From Ignisphaera sp. (GTDB taxonomy: Archaea > Thermoproteota > Thermoprotei_A > Sulfolobales > Ignisphaeraceae): 51,092 nucleotides of DNA. Below the pieces are notes generated by a model that saw nothing but the letters and a program-made list of their open reading frames with translations, searched no databases and was not told where the DNA came from. The translations under genes and the position numbers were made by a program. Below, piece by piece: positions 16,598-26,179 of this stretch. Every line of letters begins with the position of its first letter. Position 1 is the first letter of the stretch. The stretch is from positions 1-51,092 of the forward strand of contig JAWBKZ010000008.1 of assembly GCA_038831005.1 (NCBI GenBank). Direction: 5' to 3'.

Positions 16598-17566
16598 ATG
16601 AGTTCGGTACTAAAGCTAGAGAAATACAAAGTATATTACAAGACCTTCGTAGATACTGTTAAAGCTGTTGATGGTGTAGATCTCGATATTAGAAGAGGCG
16701 AGATACTTGGAATAATAGGTGAAAGCGGATGTGGAAAATCAACACTTGTACAGTCTCTAGTTCTACCTAAACCACCTATGTTTATAGCTGGAGGTTCAGC
16801 TAAACTATTAGACTCTATAGAGCTCACCAAACTCAGTAGTAAAGAAAGAAGAAAAATACTGCTTACAAAAATAGCACTCATACCTCAATACGTGTTAGAC
16901 GCTATTCCTGTGATCAAAAAGATTAATGTGTTTCTAAGAGATTTAGCAAAAGATAAGAAGATGAAATACGAAGATGTGCTCAATACATTTATCGATAGAC
17001 TTAAGCTAGTTAATCTACCTCAGAAAGTCCTCGATATGTATCCACTTGAGCTCTCTGGAGGAATGAGACAGAGAGTAGTTATAGCATTATCAACTCTATT
17101 TAAACCAGATCTACTCATAGCCGATGAACCTACTTCTGCTCTAGATGTTGTAACACAGAGATATGTACTAGAGCTACTTAGAGATCTAGTTACCCAAAAG
17201 CTTGTAGGATCAATAGTATTCATAACACATGATATATCGTCTATAAGGCAGATAGGTGACAGAATTGCAACAATGTATGCGGGAAAAATAGTTGATGTAG
17301 GGAAGCTAGAAGAAGTAATAAGTTCGCCTCTCCATCCGTATACAGCTATGCTGATAAAATCGGTTCCAAAACTAGAGAACTCGTATAGAGTCTCTAGATT
17401 AGTTGGATTAGCTGGTGCACCACCAAGTCTAGTAAATCCACCGCCAGGCTGTAGATTTCATCCGAGATGTCCATTCGCTATGGATATATGTAGAAGAGAA
17501 GAACCACCTCTAACAAATATGGATAGAGATAGATATGTATCTTGCTGGCTTTATTCAAAGAGGTGA
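16598..17566 (+). CDS. ABC importer ATP-binding protein, DppD/OppD type
   Basis: A cytoplasmic ATPase with Walker A GESGCGKSTLVQ, signature LSGGMRQRVV and Walker B LLIADEPTSALD. The C-terminal block CRFHPRCPFAMDIC is the cysteine-rich tail typical of oligopeptide/dipeptide-type ATPases. The frame opens at GTG 16592, but ATG 16598 fits better because GAGGGGG sits 7 nt upstream. It ends 7 nt before the proposed start of its partner ATPase. Confidence 0.9.
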   Translation: MSSVLKLEKYKVYYKTFVDTVKAVDGVDLDIRRGEILGIIGESGCGKSTLVQSLVLPKPPMFIAGGSAKLLDSIELTKLSSKERRKILLTKIALIPQYVLDAIPVIKKINVFLRDLAKDKKMKYEDVLNTFIDRLKLVNLPQKVLDMYPLELSGGMRQRVVIALSTLFKPDLLIADEPTSALDVVTQRYVLELLRDLVTQKLVGSIVFITHDISSIRQIGDRIATMYAGKIVDVGKLEEVISSPLHPYTAMLIKSVPKLENSYRVSRLVGLAGAPPSLVNPPPGCRFHPRCPFAMDICRREEPPLTNMDRDRYVSCWLYSKR

Positions 17567-17573
17567 TAAGGAT

Positions 17574-18536
17574 ATGTCTGAAGCTGTATTGAAGCTCGAG
17601 AATATTACGAAAATATTTAGGTTGGGCCTCCTGGGTAAAACAACGATAAAGGCAGTCGATAGAGTTAATCTAGATATTGTTAAAGGAGAGATACTTGGTG
17701 TATTAGGGGAATCAGGAAGCGGAAAATCAACAATAGCTAAACTCATTCTCAAGATATATGAACCCACACACGGCAGAATACTGTTTAAAGGAAAAGATAT
17801 AAGGATCTTCAAGGGATCTAGAGGGCTTAAGAACTACTACATGCACGTGCAAGGCGTTTTTCAGGACCCCTACGCGAGTTTTAACCCTAGGAGAAGAGTC
17901 CTCAGCACATTGATAGATACTGTGAAAAACTATTATCCAAAGCTACTTAAGGAGGATTTAGAGAAGATAATAGTGTCATCACTTGAGAAAGTAGGGCTCA
18001 ATATCAGAGACGTTATGGGTAGATATCCTCACGAGTTTAGTGGAGGACAGTTACAGAGGTTATCGATTGCTAGAGCTCTTCTAGTAAATCCAGAGGTCAT
18101 TATAGCTGACGAACCTGTATCGATGGTTGATGCTTCAACAAGAATAGATATACTGAACATATTTATAGATCTAAAGGATAAAGAGGGGAAGACGTTAGTT
18201 ATCATAGGCCACGATCTCGGCTTAACTCGATACGTTAGCGATAGAGTTGTTGTACTCTATAGAGGCCAGGTAGTTGAAGAAGGTATTGCGGATATTCTTT
18301 CAGAACCTGCACACCCATATACGAAAATGCTTGCCGAATCTATACCTAGAATAGATAAGATATGGGGAAGCAAGATACAGTATGGTGTAGGATCTATAGA
18401 ACTAGGTGCTAAAGGTGTTGGATGTGTATTTGCTGATAGATGTCCACATAGACTCGACATCTGTATCAAGAAAGAGCCAGAGTATGTTGATATAGGTAAG
18501 AGTCGTGTAAAATGCTGGCTATACACATCAAAGTGA
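17574..18536 (+). CDS. ABC importer ATP-binding protein, DppF/OppF type
   Basis: Partner ATPase of the importer. It has Walker A GESGSGKSTIAK, signature FSGGQLQRLSIA, Walker B VIIADEPVSMVD and the C-terminal CVFADRCPHRLDIC tail. The frame extends back to 17535, but ATG 17574 follows GAGGTGATAAG and avoids a 32-nt overlap, so it is the likely start. Last gene of the importer; a T-rich stretch (about 18537-18575) between it and the convergent nucleotidyltransferase gene could end transcription from both sides. Confidence 0.9.
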   Translation: MSEAVLKLENITKIFRLGLLGKTTIKAVDRVNLDIVKGEILGVLGESGSGKSTIAKLILKIYEPTHGRILFKGKDIRIFKGSRGLKNYYMHVQGVFQDPYASFNPRRRVLSTLIDTVKNYYPKLLKEDLEKIIVSSLEKVGLNIRDVMGRYPHEFSGGQLQRLSIARALLVNPEVIIADEPVSMVDASTRIDILNIFIDLKDKEGKTLVIIGHDLGLTRYVSDRVVVLYRGQVVEEGIADILSEPAHPYTKMLAESIPRIDKIWGSKIQYGVGSIELGAKGVGCVFADRCPHRLDICIKKEPEYVDIGKSRVKCWLYTSK

Positions 18537-18585
18537 TTTTATTCTATCATCTAACCAAACTTTTCTTTTAGAGATTTTAGAGATG

Positions 18586-19851
18586 CTAATCGTTTGCATC
18601 ATGGTGGATTGGTTTAACCTCATAATTCTCTATGTGGACTCCTAGTGGTATTCTTTCGTGTGGCCATACCTTTACGTTAACCAGTTTACTGAAGGCACCT
18701 ATATGGGTATTATCCCCTATGTAACTGTTTATTAGTGTTACTCCCTTCTCTATATGGACATGTCTCCCAATGATAGAGTTTATTATTTTTACATCGTCTT
18801 CTATAAAGCTTCTATCCATTATAGCTGAGCCAAGTATATGGCAACCAGACTTGATTATACTGTAGTTATCTATAACGGAATCCTCTATATAGACGTTATC
18901 ACCTATATCGGTATGTCTACCTATTAGCGAAACACCTGAGAACTTTACAAGTCCTCTCCTATATCTCTCAATTATATCTTTGTGAAGAACTTTAGAGGCT
19001 TGAGATCTACCCTGCATATATACTCTAGGGAGTTTTTCTTCAGCTTCCAGTATTCTATGATCAGAATGATACAGCAGGAACTTCATTGCCTCGAGATATC
19101 TTTCGGGCGTACCTATGTCGAACCAATACCCATTCTTCATTACGTATCCATAAACTCTGTAGCCAAGCTCTATAAGTTTCGGGATAATGTCTTTTCCGAA
19201 ATCCATTCTACCTGTTTTAAGCATATCCATACCATGGATACTGTTAAAGAAATCTATTACTGTGGGCTGGATTAAGTATATACCTGTGTTAACGAGTTTG
19301 CTGGGAGCTTCTTGAGGCTTTGGTTTCTCAACAAACTTTACGACTTTGTTATCGTTATCGAGTACAGCTACACCAAATTCACTAACATCTTCAACTTCTT
19401 TGAAGACTATAGTCATATCTGCTTCAACACTTTTATGAAATCTATACACATCACCTATATTTAGCTTGAATAGATTATCACATTGAACAACAATAAAAGA
19501 TTCCCTCAAGCTGTAATAATCTACGAGAATTCTCACAGCATCAGCATTACCGAGAGTTTCATACCTAGGCATATACCTAATCCTAACATCATGATCTATG
19601 AAGGGATATCTAGTTCTTATCCAGTAACCTTCTTTAAAGTAGTCATAAACAGATCTATAGTTATAATAACCTCTAACACCTAGATAAACTTCTTCTATAC
19701 CATTCATGGCGAGTTCGAGAATAATCAATTCTAGAATTGGTTTATTAAGTATCCGTATCAAAGCTTTAGAAGTTCCTATAGATAGAGGCCTAAGTCTAAC
19801 AGCTTCACCTCCTATAGGTATTACAGCTATCCGAAGACCATCATTAGTCAA
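18586..19851 (-). CDS. Sugar-1-phosphate nucleotidyltransferase with left-handed beta-helix domain
   Basis: A 421-residue two-domain protein. The N-terminal nucleotidyltransferase domain (about 1-260) starts VIPIGGEAVRLRPLSIGTSKAL. It is a variant of GGxGxRLRPLT in which the middle Gly is replaced, with VEKPKP and NTGIYL as sugar-site motifs. The C-terminal part (about 295-400) has isoleucine-rich hexapeptide repeats of a left-handed beta helix, as in GlgC and GlmU-type enzymes. It lies back-to-back with the glycogen synthase gene (136-nt shared upstream region), so it probably makes the ADP- or UDP-glucose donor. Which nucleotide is used cannot be told from the sequence. Confidence 0.8.
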   Translation of the reverse strand: MTNDGLRIAVIPIGGEAVRLRPLSIGTSKALIRILNKPILELIILELAMNGIEEVYLGVRGYYNYRSVYDYFKEGYWIRTRYPFIDHDVRIRYMPRYETLGNADAVRILVDYYSLRESFIVVQCDNLFKLNIGDVYRFHKSVEADMTIVFKEVEDVSEFGVAVLDNDNKVVKFVEKPKPQEAPSKLVNTGIYLIQPTVIDFFNSIHGMDMLKTGRMDFGKDIIPKLIELGYRVYGYVMKNGYWFDIGTPERYLEAMKFLLYHSDHRILEAEEKLPRVYMQGRSQASKVLHKDIIERYRRGLVKFSGVSLIGRHTDIGDNVYIEDSVIDNYSIIKSGCHILGSAIMDRSFIEDDVKIINSIIGRHVHIEKGVTLINSYIGDNTHIGAFSKLVNVKVWPHERIPLGVHIENYEVKPIHHDAND

Positions 19852-19987
19852 AAGGGAACCCCCTAGATATAATTTAAGAACAACAGTTTATTAAATCTTT
19901 CCAATACTTAGGCATCTAGTATCATATTTCCACTCTATCGCACAGTTTATTATCCCTAGCTCATTAATTTTTTCTGGGTCTAGAGAA

Positions 19988-21565
19988 GTGTATGCACCTA
20001 TATCAATAAAAAAAGTATGGATGCTAAGCTTTGAGTATAGTGGTGTAACAAAACTCGGTGGTTTAGGAGAAGCAGTAGCTCTAATGAGCACAGAGCTCGC
20101 TAATAGAGGATTTGAAGTAACTGTTGTAATGCCATCGCATGGCGTTTATCCAAAGAACTTCAGGGAACTAGATATTGTGTGTAGAGGTGATAGATATGGT
20201 GTTGATGGCAACATTTATCCATATGATCTAGGTTTTCTAGAAGGTTATGTAGATAAGGTTAAGGTTATCCTAATTAGAGGAAGAGATAACCGTACATCTA
20301 GTGTTATAGATGTTTGGCCTCCCTATAGCTATGCTGATGAAAAAGCATGTCTTTTGGCTAGAGGCACACTATGTTTAGCTCAGGCATTGGGTTATCCAGA
20401 TATTGTTCATGTAAATGATTGGCATTCAGCTTTAGCAGGTGCTCTTCTAAAGAGTGTAGCTGAAGTCAATGGATATGCTCTACCCATACTCTATCAAATC
20501 CATCTCAGAGGGTCGCCTTCATATCCATGGCATTACGCTTCTGAAGCATGGCTAGGTATACCGGATATTCTTCAACGTATATGGAGTGTGCATAGACATG
20601 AGTTTCTCTCCACTAGATATTTGTGGGATAGTTGTTGGGGTAATATAGAGTGCTTCATGGTGAAGATAGCTGATGCCATAGCCACAGTAAGTAGATCTGA
20701 AGTAGATAGCCTTGCTCGCGACTATGGTGAATGGATTAGAGGAAAGTGTTGCTACATATATAACTCAACTTCATGGAGCATTAGAGAAGTGGAAGAGATA
20801 GCTAAAAAGGTGTACAGATCTATAGATAGGGTTGAGATTAGGTGGAAAGTTGCCGAAGATGTGATTAACAAGACTCATCTATGGGGCTATATAGATCTAA
20901 AGGATGGCGATATACTTGTTGTATCATCTGGTAGATTGACATCTCAAAAAGGATTCGATACACTTATCCATTCAGCTAGACATCTACCCCATTCTATAAA
21001 GATACTTATCCTCGGAAAAAGCGTAGGAGACTATGGATACGAAAACTATCTAAGAAGCCTATTAGGCGATGTTTTAGGTAAAGTCGCAGTAGTTTATGAT
21101 GGACTGGATCTAGATATGTACAAGTTACTTGTTTATGTATCACATCTATATGTTCTACCATCTAGATATGAGCCTTTCGGTATATCAGGTATAGAGGCTC
21201 TATCTATAGGAACACCTCTAGTTGTGTCTAATACTGGAGGACTTTCAGAATATGTTGGTGATCTAAGGGCTACCCCACTAGGTGTAGGTATCAAGGTTCC
21301 TTCTGGAGATGTCTATGAGCTTGCTAGAGCTATTCAGAGCCTTGGTTATCTCATGTTTTATAGTGAAAGAGGTCGAGGTCTCGAGAGTATAGTTTATAGA
21401 GAACTTAGAGATATAGTGTTGAGAGAACCTAGATATGGAGAGAAGATTAGGGAATTTTCGATAAATTATGTAGATTCTTACTTCAGACCTAAACATACTG
21501 TAAATAGCTTGATATCGTGTTACGAACTTGCACGCCGAATGGCTTACTATAGGGCTTGTACATAG
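19988..21565 (+). CDS. glgA: Glycogen/starch synthase, family GT5
   Basis: A 525-residue GT-B enzyme extending alpha-1,4-glucan from a nucleotide-glucose donor. The donor-binding KLGGL motif is at 22-26 (SGVTKLGGLGEAV); HVNDWHSAL follows near 140. The C-terminal lobe has SSGRLTSQKGFDTLI and PSRYEPFGISGIEAL with the conserved EPFG element. It starts at GTG 19988; the first beta strand (KVWMLSFEY) needs this upstream start rather than the later ATG. First of a seven-gene plus-strand alpha-glucan set counting its divergent nucleotidyltransferase. Confidence 0.88.
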   Translation: MYAPISIKKVWMLSFEYSGVTKLGGLGEAVALMSTELANRGFEVTVVMPSHGVYPKNFRELDIVCRGDRYGVDGNIYPYDLGFLEGYVDKVKVILIRGRDNRTSSVIDVWPPYSYADEKACLLARGTLCLAQALGYPDIVHVNDWHSALAGALLKSVAEVNGYALPILYQIHLRGSPSYPWHYASEAWLGIPDILQRIWSVHRHEFLSTRYLWDSCWGNIECFMVKIADAIATVSRSEVDSLARDYGEWIRGKCCYIYNSTSWSIREVEEIAKKVYRSIDRVEIRWKVAEDVINKTHLWGYIDLKDGDILVVSSGRLTSQKGFDTLIHSARHLPHSIKILILGKSVGDYGYENYLRSLLGDVLGKVAVVYDGLDLDMYKLLVYVSHLYVLPSRYEPFGISGIEALSIGTPLVVSNTGGLSEYVGDLRATPLGVGIKVPSGDVYELARAIQSLGYLMFYSERGRGLESIVYRELRDIVLREPRYGEKIREFSINYVDSYFRPKHTVNSLISCYELARRMAYYRACT

Positions 21566-21652
21566 AGTTCAAAGACAATAGGGGTAAGGTTTTTTATCTT
21601 TAGCCATAGCTAAACGTTTTCTCTAGGACATTAGCTCTAAAGGTAGCTCACA

Positions 21653-23215
21653 TTGGTAATCGTGTCTATAACACCTGAAATAGCTCTAGAGGAAATCAAT
21701 TGTTATGCTGGTGGTCTAGGGGTACTTGAAGGAGATAAATTTATTGAGGCTTCTAAGAATGGATTTGAATACCTTGTGCTAACTTTATTCCATAAGAAAG
21801 GATATGTGGATTACTATGTAACTGATGATGGAAACATCATAGCTAAACCACAGAAACAGCCTATAGATTTGACAAAGTTTATGAAAGCTGAAGAAGAATT
21901 CGTAATCAAGATTAGAGGCGAGAACGTCTATACACGTCCATGGACCTACACAAAGGGTAGAGCTAAGGTAGTATTTTTTGAAGCGACATGTCCTTTGTGG
22001 TTGAGGCAAGCTACTGAGAGAGTATATATCGAGAAAGATGAGGAAAGCAGAATATATAAGTGGACTTTCTTAGCTAAGGCTTCAGCAAAATACATCAAGG
22101 AATTTATAGGCCTAGATAGTGTAGATGTCATAGATCTTAATGAAGCCTATGCATCACTTCTGGTATACGCATTACCGGAGTACAAGAACTTTAGGCTTAT
22201 AGTACATACACCAGGACCCTGGGGACATCCATACATATCTTCTCAAGTTCTTGAAGAAGAATTTGGTATAAGAATTAAACATGATAGTGAAATGATAACT
22301 AGACTAGCTCTTGAAAGAGTTTCAAAAGCTTGCGCAGTATCGAAAAAACATTATGAGGTAACAAAGATTCTCTTTCCTGAATTTGTGCACAAGTTTAGTT
22401 ATGTAACCAATGGTGTTAGTATAGATAGATGGAGACACCCCATAATTAGAGGTCTCGTGGCAGGTAAAGGTATAGAAAATATCTCTTCCGAAGAATTGTG
22501 GCGTACACATCTAGAGGTCAAGAAGGAGCTGATCGAGGATCTTCTAAAGATCTATAAACCAGGGCTAGAAATTGATGAAACAACCCCTATAGTTGTTTGG
22601 TGTAGAAGGATCGTTAGATACAAGAGGCCTTACTTCATTACATGGTTTATAGAGGATATAGGTAGAGATCTAGATGCAGTCTTCGTTATAGGTGGAAAAC
22701 CGCATCCAGATGATAGAGATGGTCTTCATTACGCTAAAAAGTTTTTGGAATTGAGTAAGAAGTACGATAACATTGTATTCATACACGACTACGACATATC
22801 TAAAGCTAAGCTTCTGCTAAGTGGGTGCGATATACATCTCTTTACCCCGTTCCCTGGATGGGAGGCCTGCGGCACAAGCTACATGAAGGCAGCTCTAAAT
22901 GGTATTCCAACGCTTAGTTCAAGAGATGGTGGAGCGCTAGAGCTTATTGTTGATGGATTAAATGGCTGGTTCTTTGGCTCAGAAATCAATGAATTCATAA
23001 ACATTTACAGCGATACAAGAGTAAACGATATCGATAAAGTTGAGTATGAGGAGTTTAGGGAGAAATTGGTAGATGTTTTAAAGAGCTATGGTTCTATTAA
23101 ATACAAAGAGGTAGCTCTTAACGCGCTGAAGAGTTCTGAGAGATTTAGTATCAAGAGAGTTCTCTCTGAACTCTATACACCTATTAAGGAGAACAACAGT
23201 TCTGTATCTGGGTAG
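21653..23215 (+). CDS. Short alpha-glucan phosphorylase, family GT35
   Basis: A 520-residue GT35 enzyme, much shorter than the roughly 800-residue glycogen phosphorylases but like short archaeal maltodextrin phosphorylases. It releases glucose-1-phosphate from alpha-glucan. It shows the N-terminal YAGGLGVLEGD, WCRRIVRYKRPYF, the phosphate/PLP region GKPHPDDRDG, and WEACGTSYMKAALNG with the candidate PLP lysine. It starts at TTG 21653 (GTG 21662 is an alternative). It lies 4 nt before the maltokinase-like gene. Its product could be recycled to nucleotide-glucose by the neighbouring nucleotidyltransferase. Confidence 0.85.
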   Translation: MVIVSITPEIALEEINCYAGGLGVLEGDKFIEASKNGFEYLVLTLFHKKGYVDYYVTDDGNIIAKPQKQPIDLTKFMKAEEEFVIKIRGENVYTRPWTYTKGRAKVVFFEATCPLWLRQATERVYIEKDEESRIYKWTFLAKASAKYIKEFIGLDSVDVIDLNEAYASLLVYALPEYKNFRLIVHTPGPWGHPYISSQVLEEEFGIRIKHDSEMITRLALERVSKACAVSKKHYEVTKILFPEFVHKFSYVTNGVSIDRWRHPIIRGLVAGKGIENISSEELWRTHLEVKKELIEDLLKIYKPGLEIDETTPIVVWCRRIVRYKRPYFITWFIEDIGRDLDAVFVIGGKPHPDDRDGLHYAKKFLELSKKYDNIVFIHDYDISKAKLLLSGCDIHLFTPFPGWEACGTSYMKAALNGIPTLSSRDGGALELIVDGLNGWFFGSEINEFINIYSDTRVNDIDKVEYEEFREKLVDVLKSYGSIKYKEVALNALKSSERFSIKRVLSELYTPIKENNSSVSG

Positions 23216-23219
23216 ACAT

Positions 23220-24632
23220 GTGGAGATAGATCTAGATAAACTAGCTAGATGGTTAAAGAGAGCGAGATGGTGGCCTAAGGATAGAGAGGTAGTCTCTATC
23301 CTGGATCACGAATTCTATAGAGATGGAGAGTACCTCATTCTACTAATTGTTGATGATAATGGATATAGATATTTTGTTCCACTAAAGAAGATGCATAAAG
23401 ATATCCATGTCTCTGTACCTCTGGAGATCAATGGAGATATCTATGTTGAAGCAGATCTTGTAGAACCTTTTCTATTGAGAGCTAGAAACATTATCGATTG
23501 CGAACATCTCTATATTTTACCGAAGTGTATATTCAATAAAGTAGAGCTACTGACCGATTCCTCAAACGTTGTTACGATAGCTTCATCAGATAAAGAAGGA
23601 TGTAGGATTGTTATGAAAAGCTATAGATTGGTTTCTACAGATAGAATTGAGTTGAAGATAGCTAGATACCTGATGGCTAAAGGTTTTAGATATATACCCA
23701 AGATGTATTCTGTATGCAGGTATAGAGGCTACACCATAGGGCTATCTCTAGAGTATGTCGAGGGAGTTAATGGAGGACTACCATTCTATGAATCTCTTCT
23801 AAATCTCTTAAGAAGAGGTATAGAGAGCCACATACACGACCTAGACTATTCTGTGGGAAGAACTATTGCAGAACTACATAAAGTGTTTGCGTTAAGTGAT
23901 GATACCTTCTTCTCTTCAGAACCTTTTACTGTTGAAGATACTGAATTATGGGGGAAAAGACTTGAAGAGATAGCAAATATGCTTCTACATAATCTAGATA
24001 CACTTCATACTGAAGATCGTGTAGATGGTTTCTGGATTGAGGTTGTTGATAAGAGAATCCCTGTATGGATAGATAGAGCGTTTAATGCTTTTGCAATATT
24101 TAGTGAAACTAAGAAGATACTATGTCATAGTGATCTACATCTAGGCCAAATAGTTTACTCAGGTAATAGAGGCTTCACTATAGTTGACTTCGAGGGCGAA
24201 CCTTTATTTCTGTCTAGAGATGGATATCTAAAGTCTCACGGTTTTAGGGATATAGCTTCACTTATTCGGAGCCTAGACTACATACTTTTTGCAGGAGTAA
24301 AGGAGGTCTATGGAATGGATATAGATTCTATTGCAAAAAAGCTTGCTAAATATGGATGGGGTGAAGCAAGGAAATGGAGAGATGCTCATGCTTCATCTAT
24401 ACTGATGAGCTATATCCATAATCTTGCTAGAGAATCTCTTCTAGAAACTGTGTTAGGCTTTAGATCTATACCTAGAGATCTATATAGATACATCACTCCA
24501 TGGTATATCTATAGAGTTTTTTATGAAGCACTATACGAATCTATATATAGACCCCATAATCTGCCGATACCGCTTCACGTACTTATATGGGATCCTGAGG
24601 ATATGGTTATGGGTATAGGTGGTGGGATTTGA
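23220..24632 (+). CDS. Maltokinase-like / aminoglycoside-phosphotransferase-fold sugar kinase
   Basis: A 470-residue protein of the APH/maltokinase (Mak/Pep2) group. The N-terminal about 100 residues look like the maltokinase-specific cap domain. The kinase core has K133 (VMKSY), E144 (ELKIARYL), the catalytic loop HSDLHLGQ with D305 at 303-310, and the metal site VDFEGEP (D323). The HxDLHLGQ plus DFEGEP pair is diagnostic for maltokinase rather than antibiotic kinases. It would make maltose-1-phosphate from maltose and ATP. It starts at GTG 23220 and overlaps the first GH57 gene by 4 nt (TTGA). No GlgE or trehalose synthase gene is in the window, so the fate of the product is unclear. Confidence 0.75.
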   Translation: MEIDLDKLARWLKRARWWPKDREVVSILDHEFYRDGEYLILLIVDDNGYRYFVPLKKMHKDIHVSVPLEINGDIYVEADLVEPFLLRARNIIDCEHLYILPKCIFNKVELLTDSSNVVTIASSDKEGCRIVMKSYRLVSTDRIELKIARYLMAKGFRYIPKMYSVCRYRGYTIGLSLEYVEGVNGGLPFYESLLNLLRRGIESHIHDLDYSVGRTIAELHKVFALSDDTFFSSEPFTVEDTELWGKRLEEIANMLLHNLDTLHTEDRVDGFWIEVVDKRIPVWIDRAFNAFAIFSETKKILCHSDLHLGQIVYSGNRGFTIVDFEGEPLFLSRDGYLKSHGFRDIASLIRSLDYILFAGVKEVYGMDIDSIAKKLAKYGWGEARKWRDAHASSILMSYIHNLARESLLETVLGFRSIPRDLYRYITPWYIYRVFYEALYESIYRPHNLPIPLHVLIWDPEDMVMGIGGGI

Positions 24633-26179
24633 AGGATATAGTCATGTTTTTTGAGGTTCATCAACCATATAGACTTGATAGAAGGATGCACGAAAAATTG
24701 ATTAAGAAGGCGATCAAGGGGTCATTAGATCCTAGAGATATAGAAGATGCCCTGTTTGATCAAGATCTCAATAGACTTGTTATAGAGAGAGCTGCTAGAA
24801 AGTGCTACATACCTGCAACATCTATTATAGCTGAGACCATTAGGAGGTTTATGGGTAGCGATAGAAAGTTTATGGTGTCTTTTGGTATATCTGGTGCATT
24901 CATTGAGCAAGCTCTTCGTTGGGTACCTAAAGTTGTAGATCTTTTTGTAGATCTTGTTGCAACAGGATTAGTGGAGCTTGTTGCTCAAACTTATTACCAT
25001 AGCCTAGCATTCTTGATACCTCCACACTACAAAGAGCTAGAGGATCAGATAAAGAGTCATCTAAAGATTCTTGAAGATATTTTTGGTGTTAAACCTGTTT
25101 CTGTTGAGAATACAGAGTTTATATACAATAACGATCTCGCTTGTAAGCTCTACTCAATGGGTTTTAAGGTGATTCTTACTGAAGGTGTTGAGTGGATTCT
25201 TGGCTGGAGAAGCCCTAATTTTGTTTATAGAGGATATCTATGCGATATAAGGGTTCTAACGAGAAACTATAGACTTAGCGACGATATTGGGTTTAGATTC
25301 AGTAACAATAAGTGGGATCAATATCCATTGACAGCTGATAAATATGCCTTATGGCTAGCCGTTACACCTGGTGATGTAGTAGTTTTGGCAATGGACTACG
25401 AAACCTTTGGTGAACACCACTGGCCTGAATCAGGTATACATGAATTCCTAAGGTATCTTCCCCAAGAGGTTTTGAAGCATAGTCATCTACGTTTCTCTAC
25501 ACCATCTAGAGCAGCATTTGCACATGATACAGTTGATGTATATGATGTACCTCCGTGGGTAACTATTAGCTGGGCTGATGAAAGGGATCTAAGTGCATGG
25601 CTTGGAAACTATATACAGAAAAATTCATTCTCTATGCTTCTAGAGCTCAAGAGATACATCGACGCTATTGATGATCCCTATCTAACACGTATATGGAGGC
25701 TTTTAACAATAAGCGACCACTTCTATTATATGGCTACAAAATTTGGCTCTATGGAAGAAGTTCATCAATACTTCAGTCCCTACAAGAATGCTGTTGATGC
25801 ATATGTTCTTTATGCACAAGCTATATCAATACTATTCTACATTATTGCTGAAAAAGCTAGAGAAAATCCATCGAAGATGCTTAAGAACCTTGTGCTACCA
25901 CCTGAAAAAGCATTCTATTTCAAATGTTTCGATCTCGAATCTCTAAACATTTCTGCAGCATCTGTTAAAGAATTCCTATGGATCTCTAGATCTCTGCCTA
26001 GTGAATGTATTGTATATCACCTTAATAGAGGCGATATACAGAAATGGTTTAGAGAGATCTATATGGTAGATGATATAGCTAATGCTCTAGACGAGATAGC
26101 TAGATCTGATGCTTCTGCTGATGAAAAGAAAAACCTTATGATAAAGGTTATCGAGAATTTTTTGGGGGAGAGGCGATGA
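24629..26179 (+). CDS. Glycoside hydrolase family 57, alpha-amylase type
   Basis: A 516-residue cytoplasmic GH57 enzyme of the short alpha-amylase type known from methanogens. The opening MFFEVHQPYRL is GH57 motif 1. The nucleophile is E163 in ENTEFIYN, and the acid/base is D256 in AMDYETFGEHH. Start is TTG 24629, overlapping the previous stop, with GGTGGG upstream. It overlaps the next GH57 gene by 4 nt. A retaining alpha-1,4-glucan hydrolase is expected; transferase or debranching activity cannot be excluded. Confidence 0.85.
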   Translation: MKDIVMFFEVHQPYRLDRRMHEKLIKKAIKGSLDPRDIEDALFDQDLNRLVIERAARKCYIPATSIIAETIRRFMGSDRKFMVSFGISGAFIEQALRWVPKVVDLFVDLVATGLVELVAQTYYHSLAFLIPPHYKELEDQIKSHLKILEDIFGVKPVSVENTEFIYNNDLACKLYSMGFKVILTEGVEWILGWRSPNFVYRGYLCDIRVLTRNYRLSDDIGFRFSNNKWDQYPLTADKYALWLAVTPGDVVVLAMDYETFGEHHWPESGIHEFLRYLPQEVLKHSHLRFSTPSRAAFAHDTVDVYDVPPWVTISWADERDLSAWLGNYIQKNSFSMLLELKRYIDAIDDPYLTRIWRLLTISDHFYYMATKFGSMEEVHQYFSPYKNAVDAYVLYAQAISILFYIIAEKARENPSKMLKNLVLPPEKAFYFKCFDLESLNISAASVKEFLWISRSLPSECIVYHLNRGDIQKWFREIYMVDDIANALDEIARSDASADEKKNLMIKVIENFLGERR

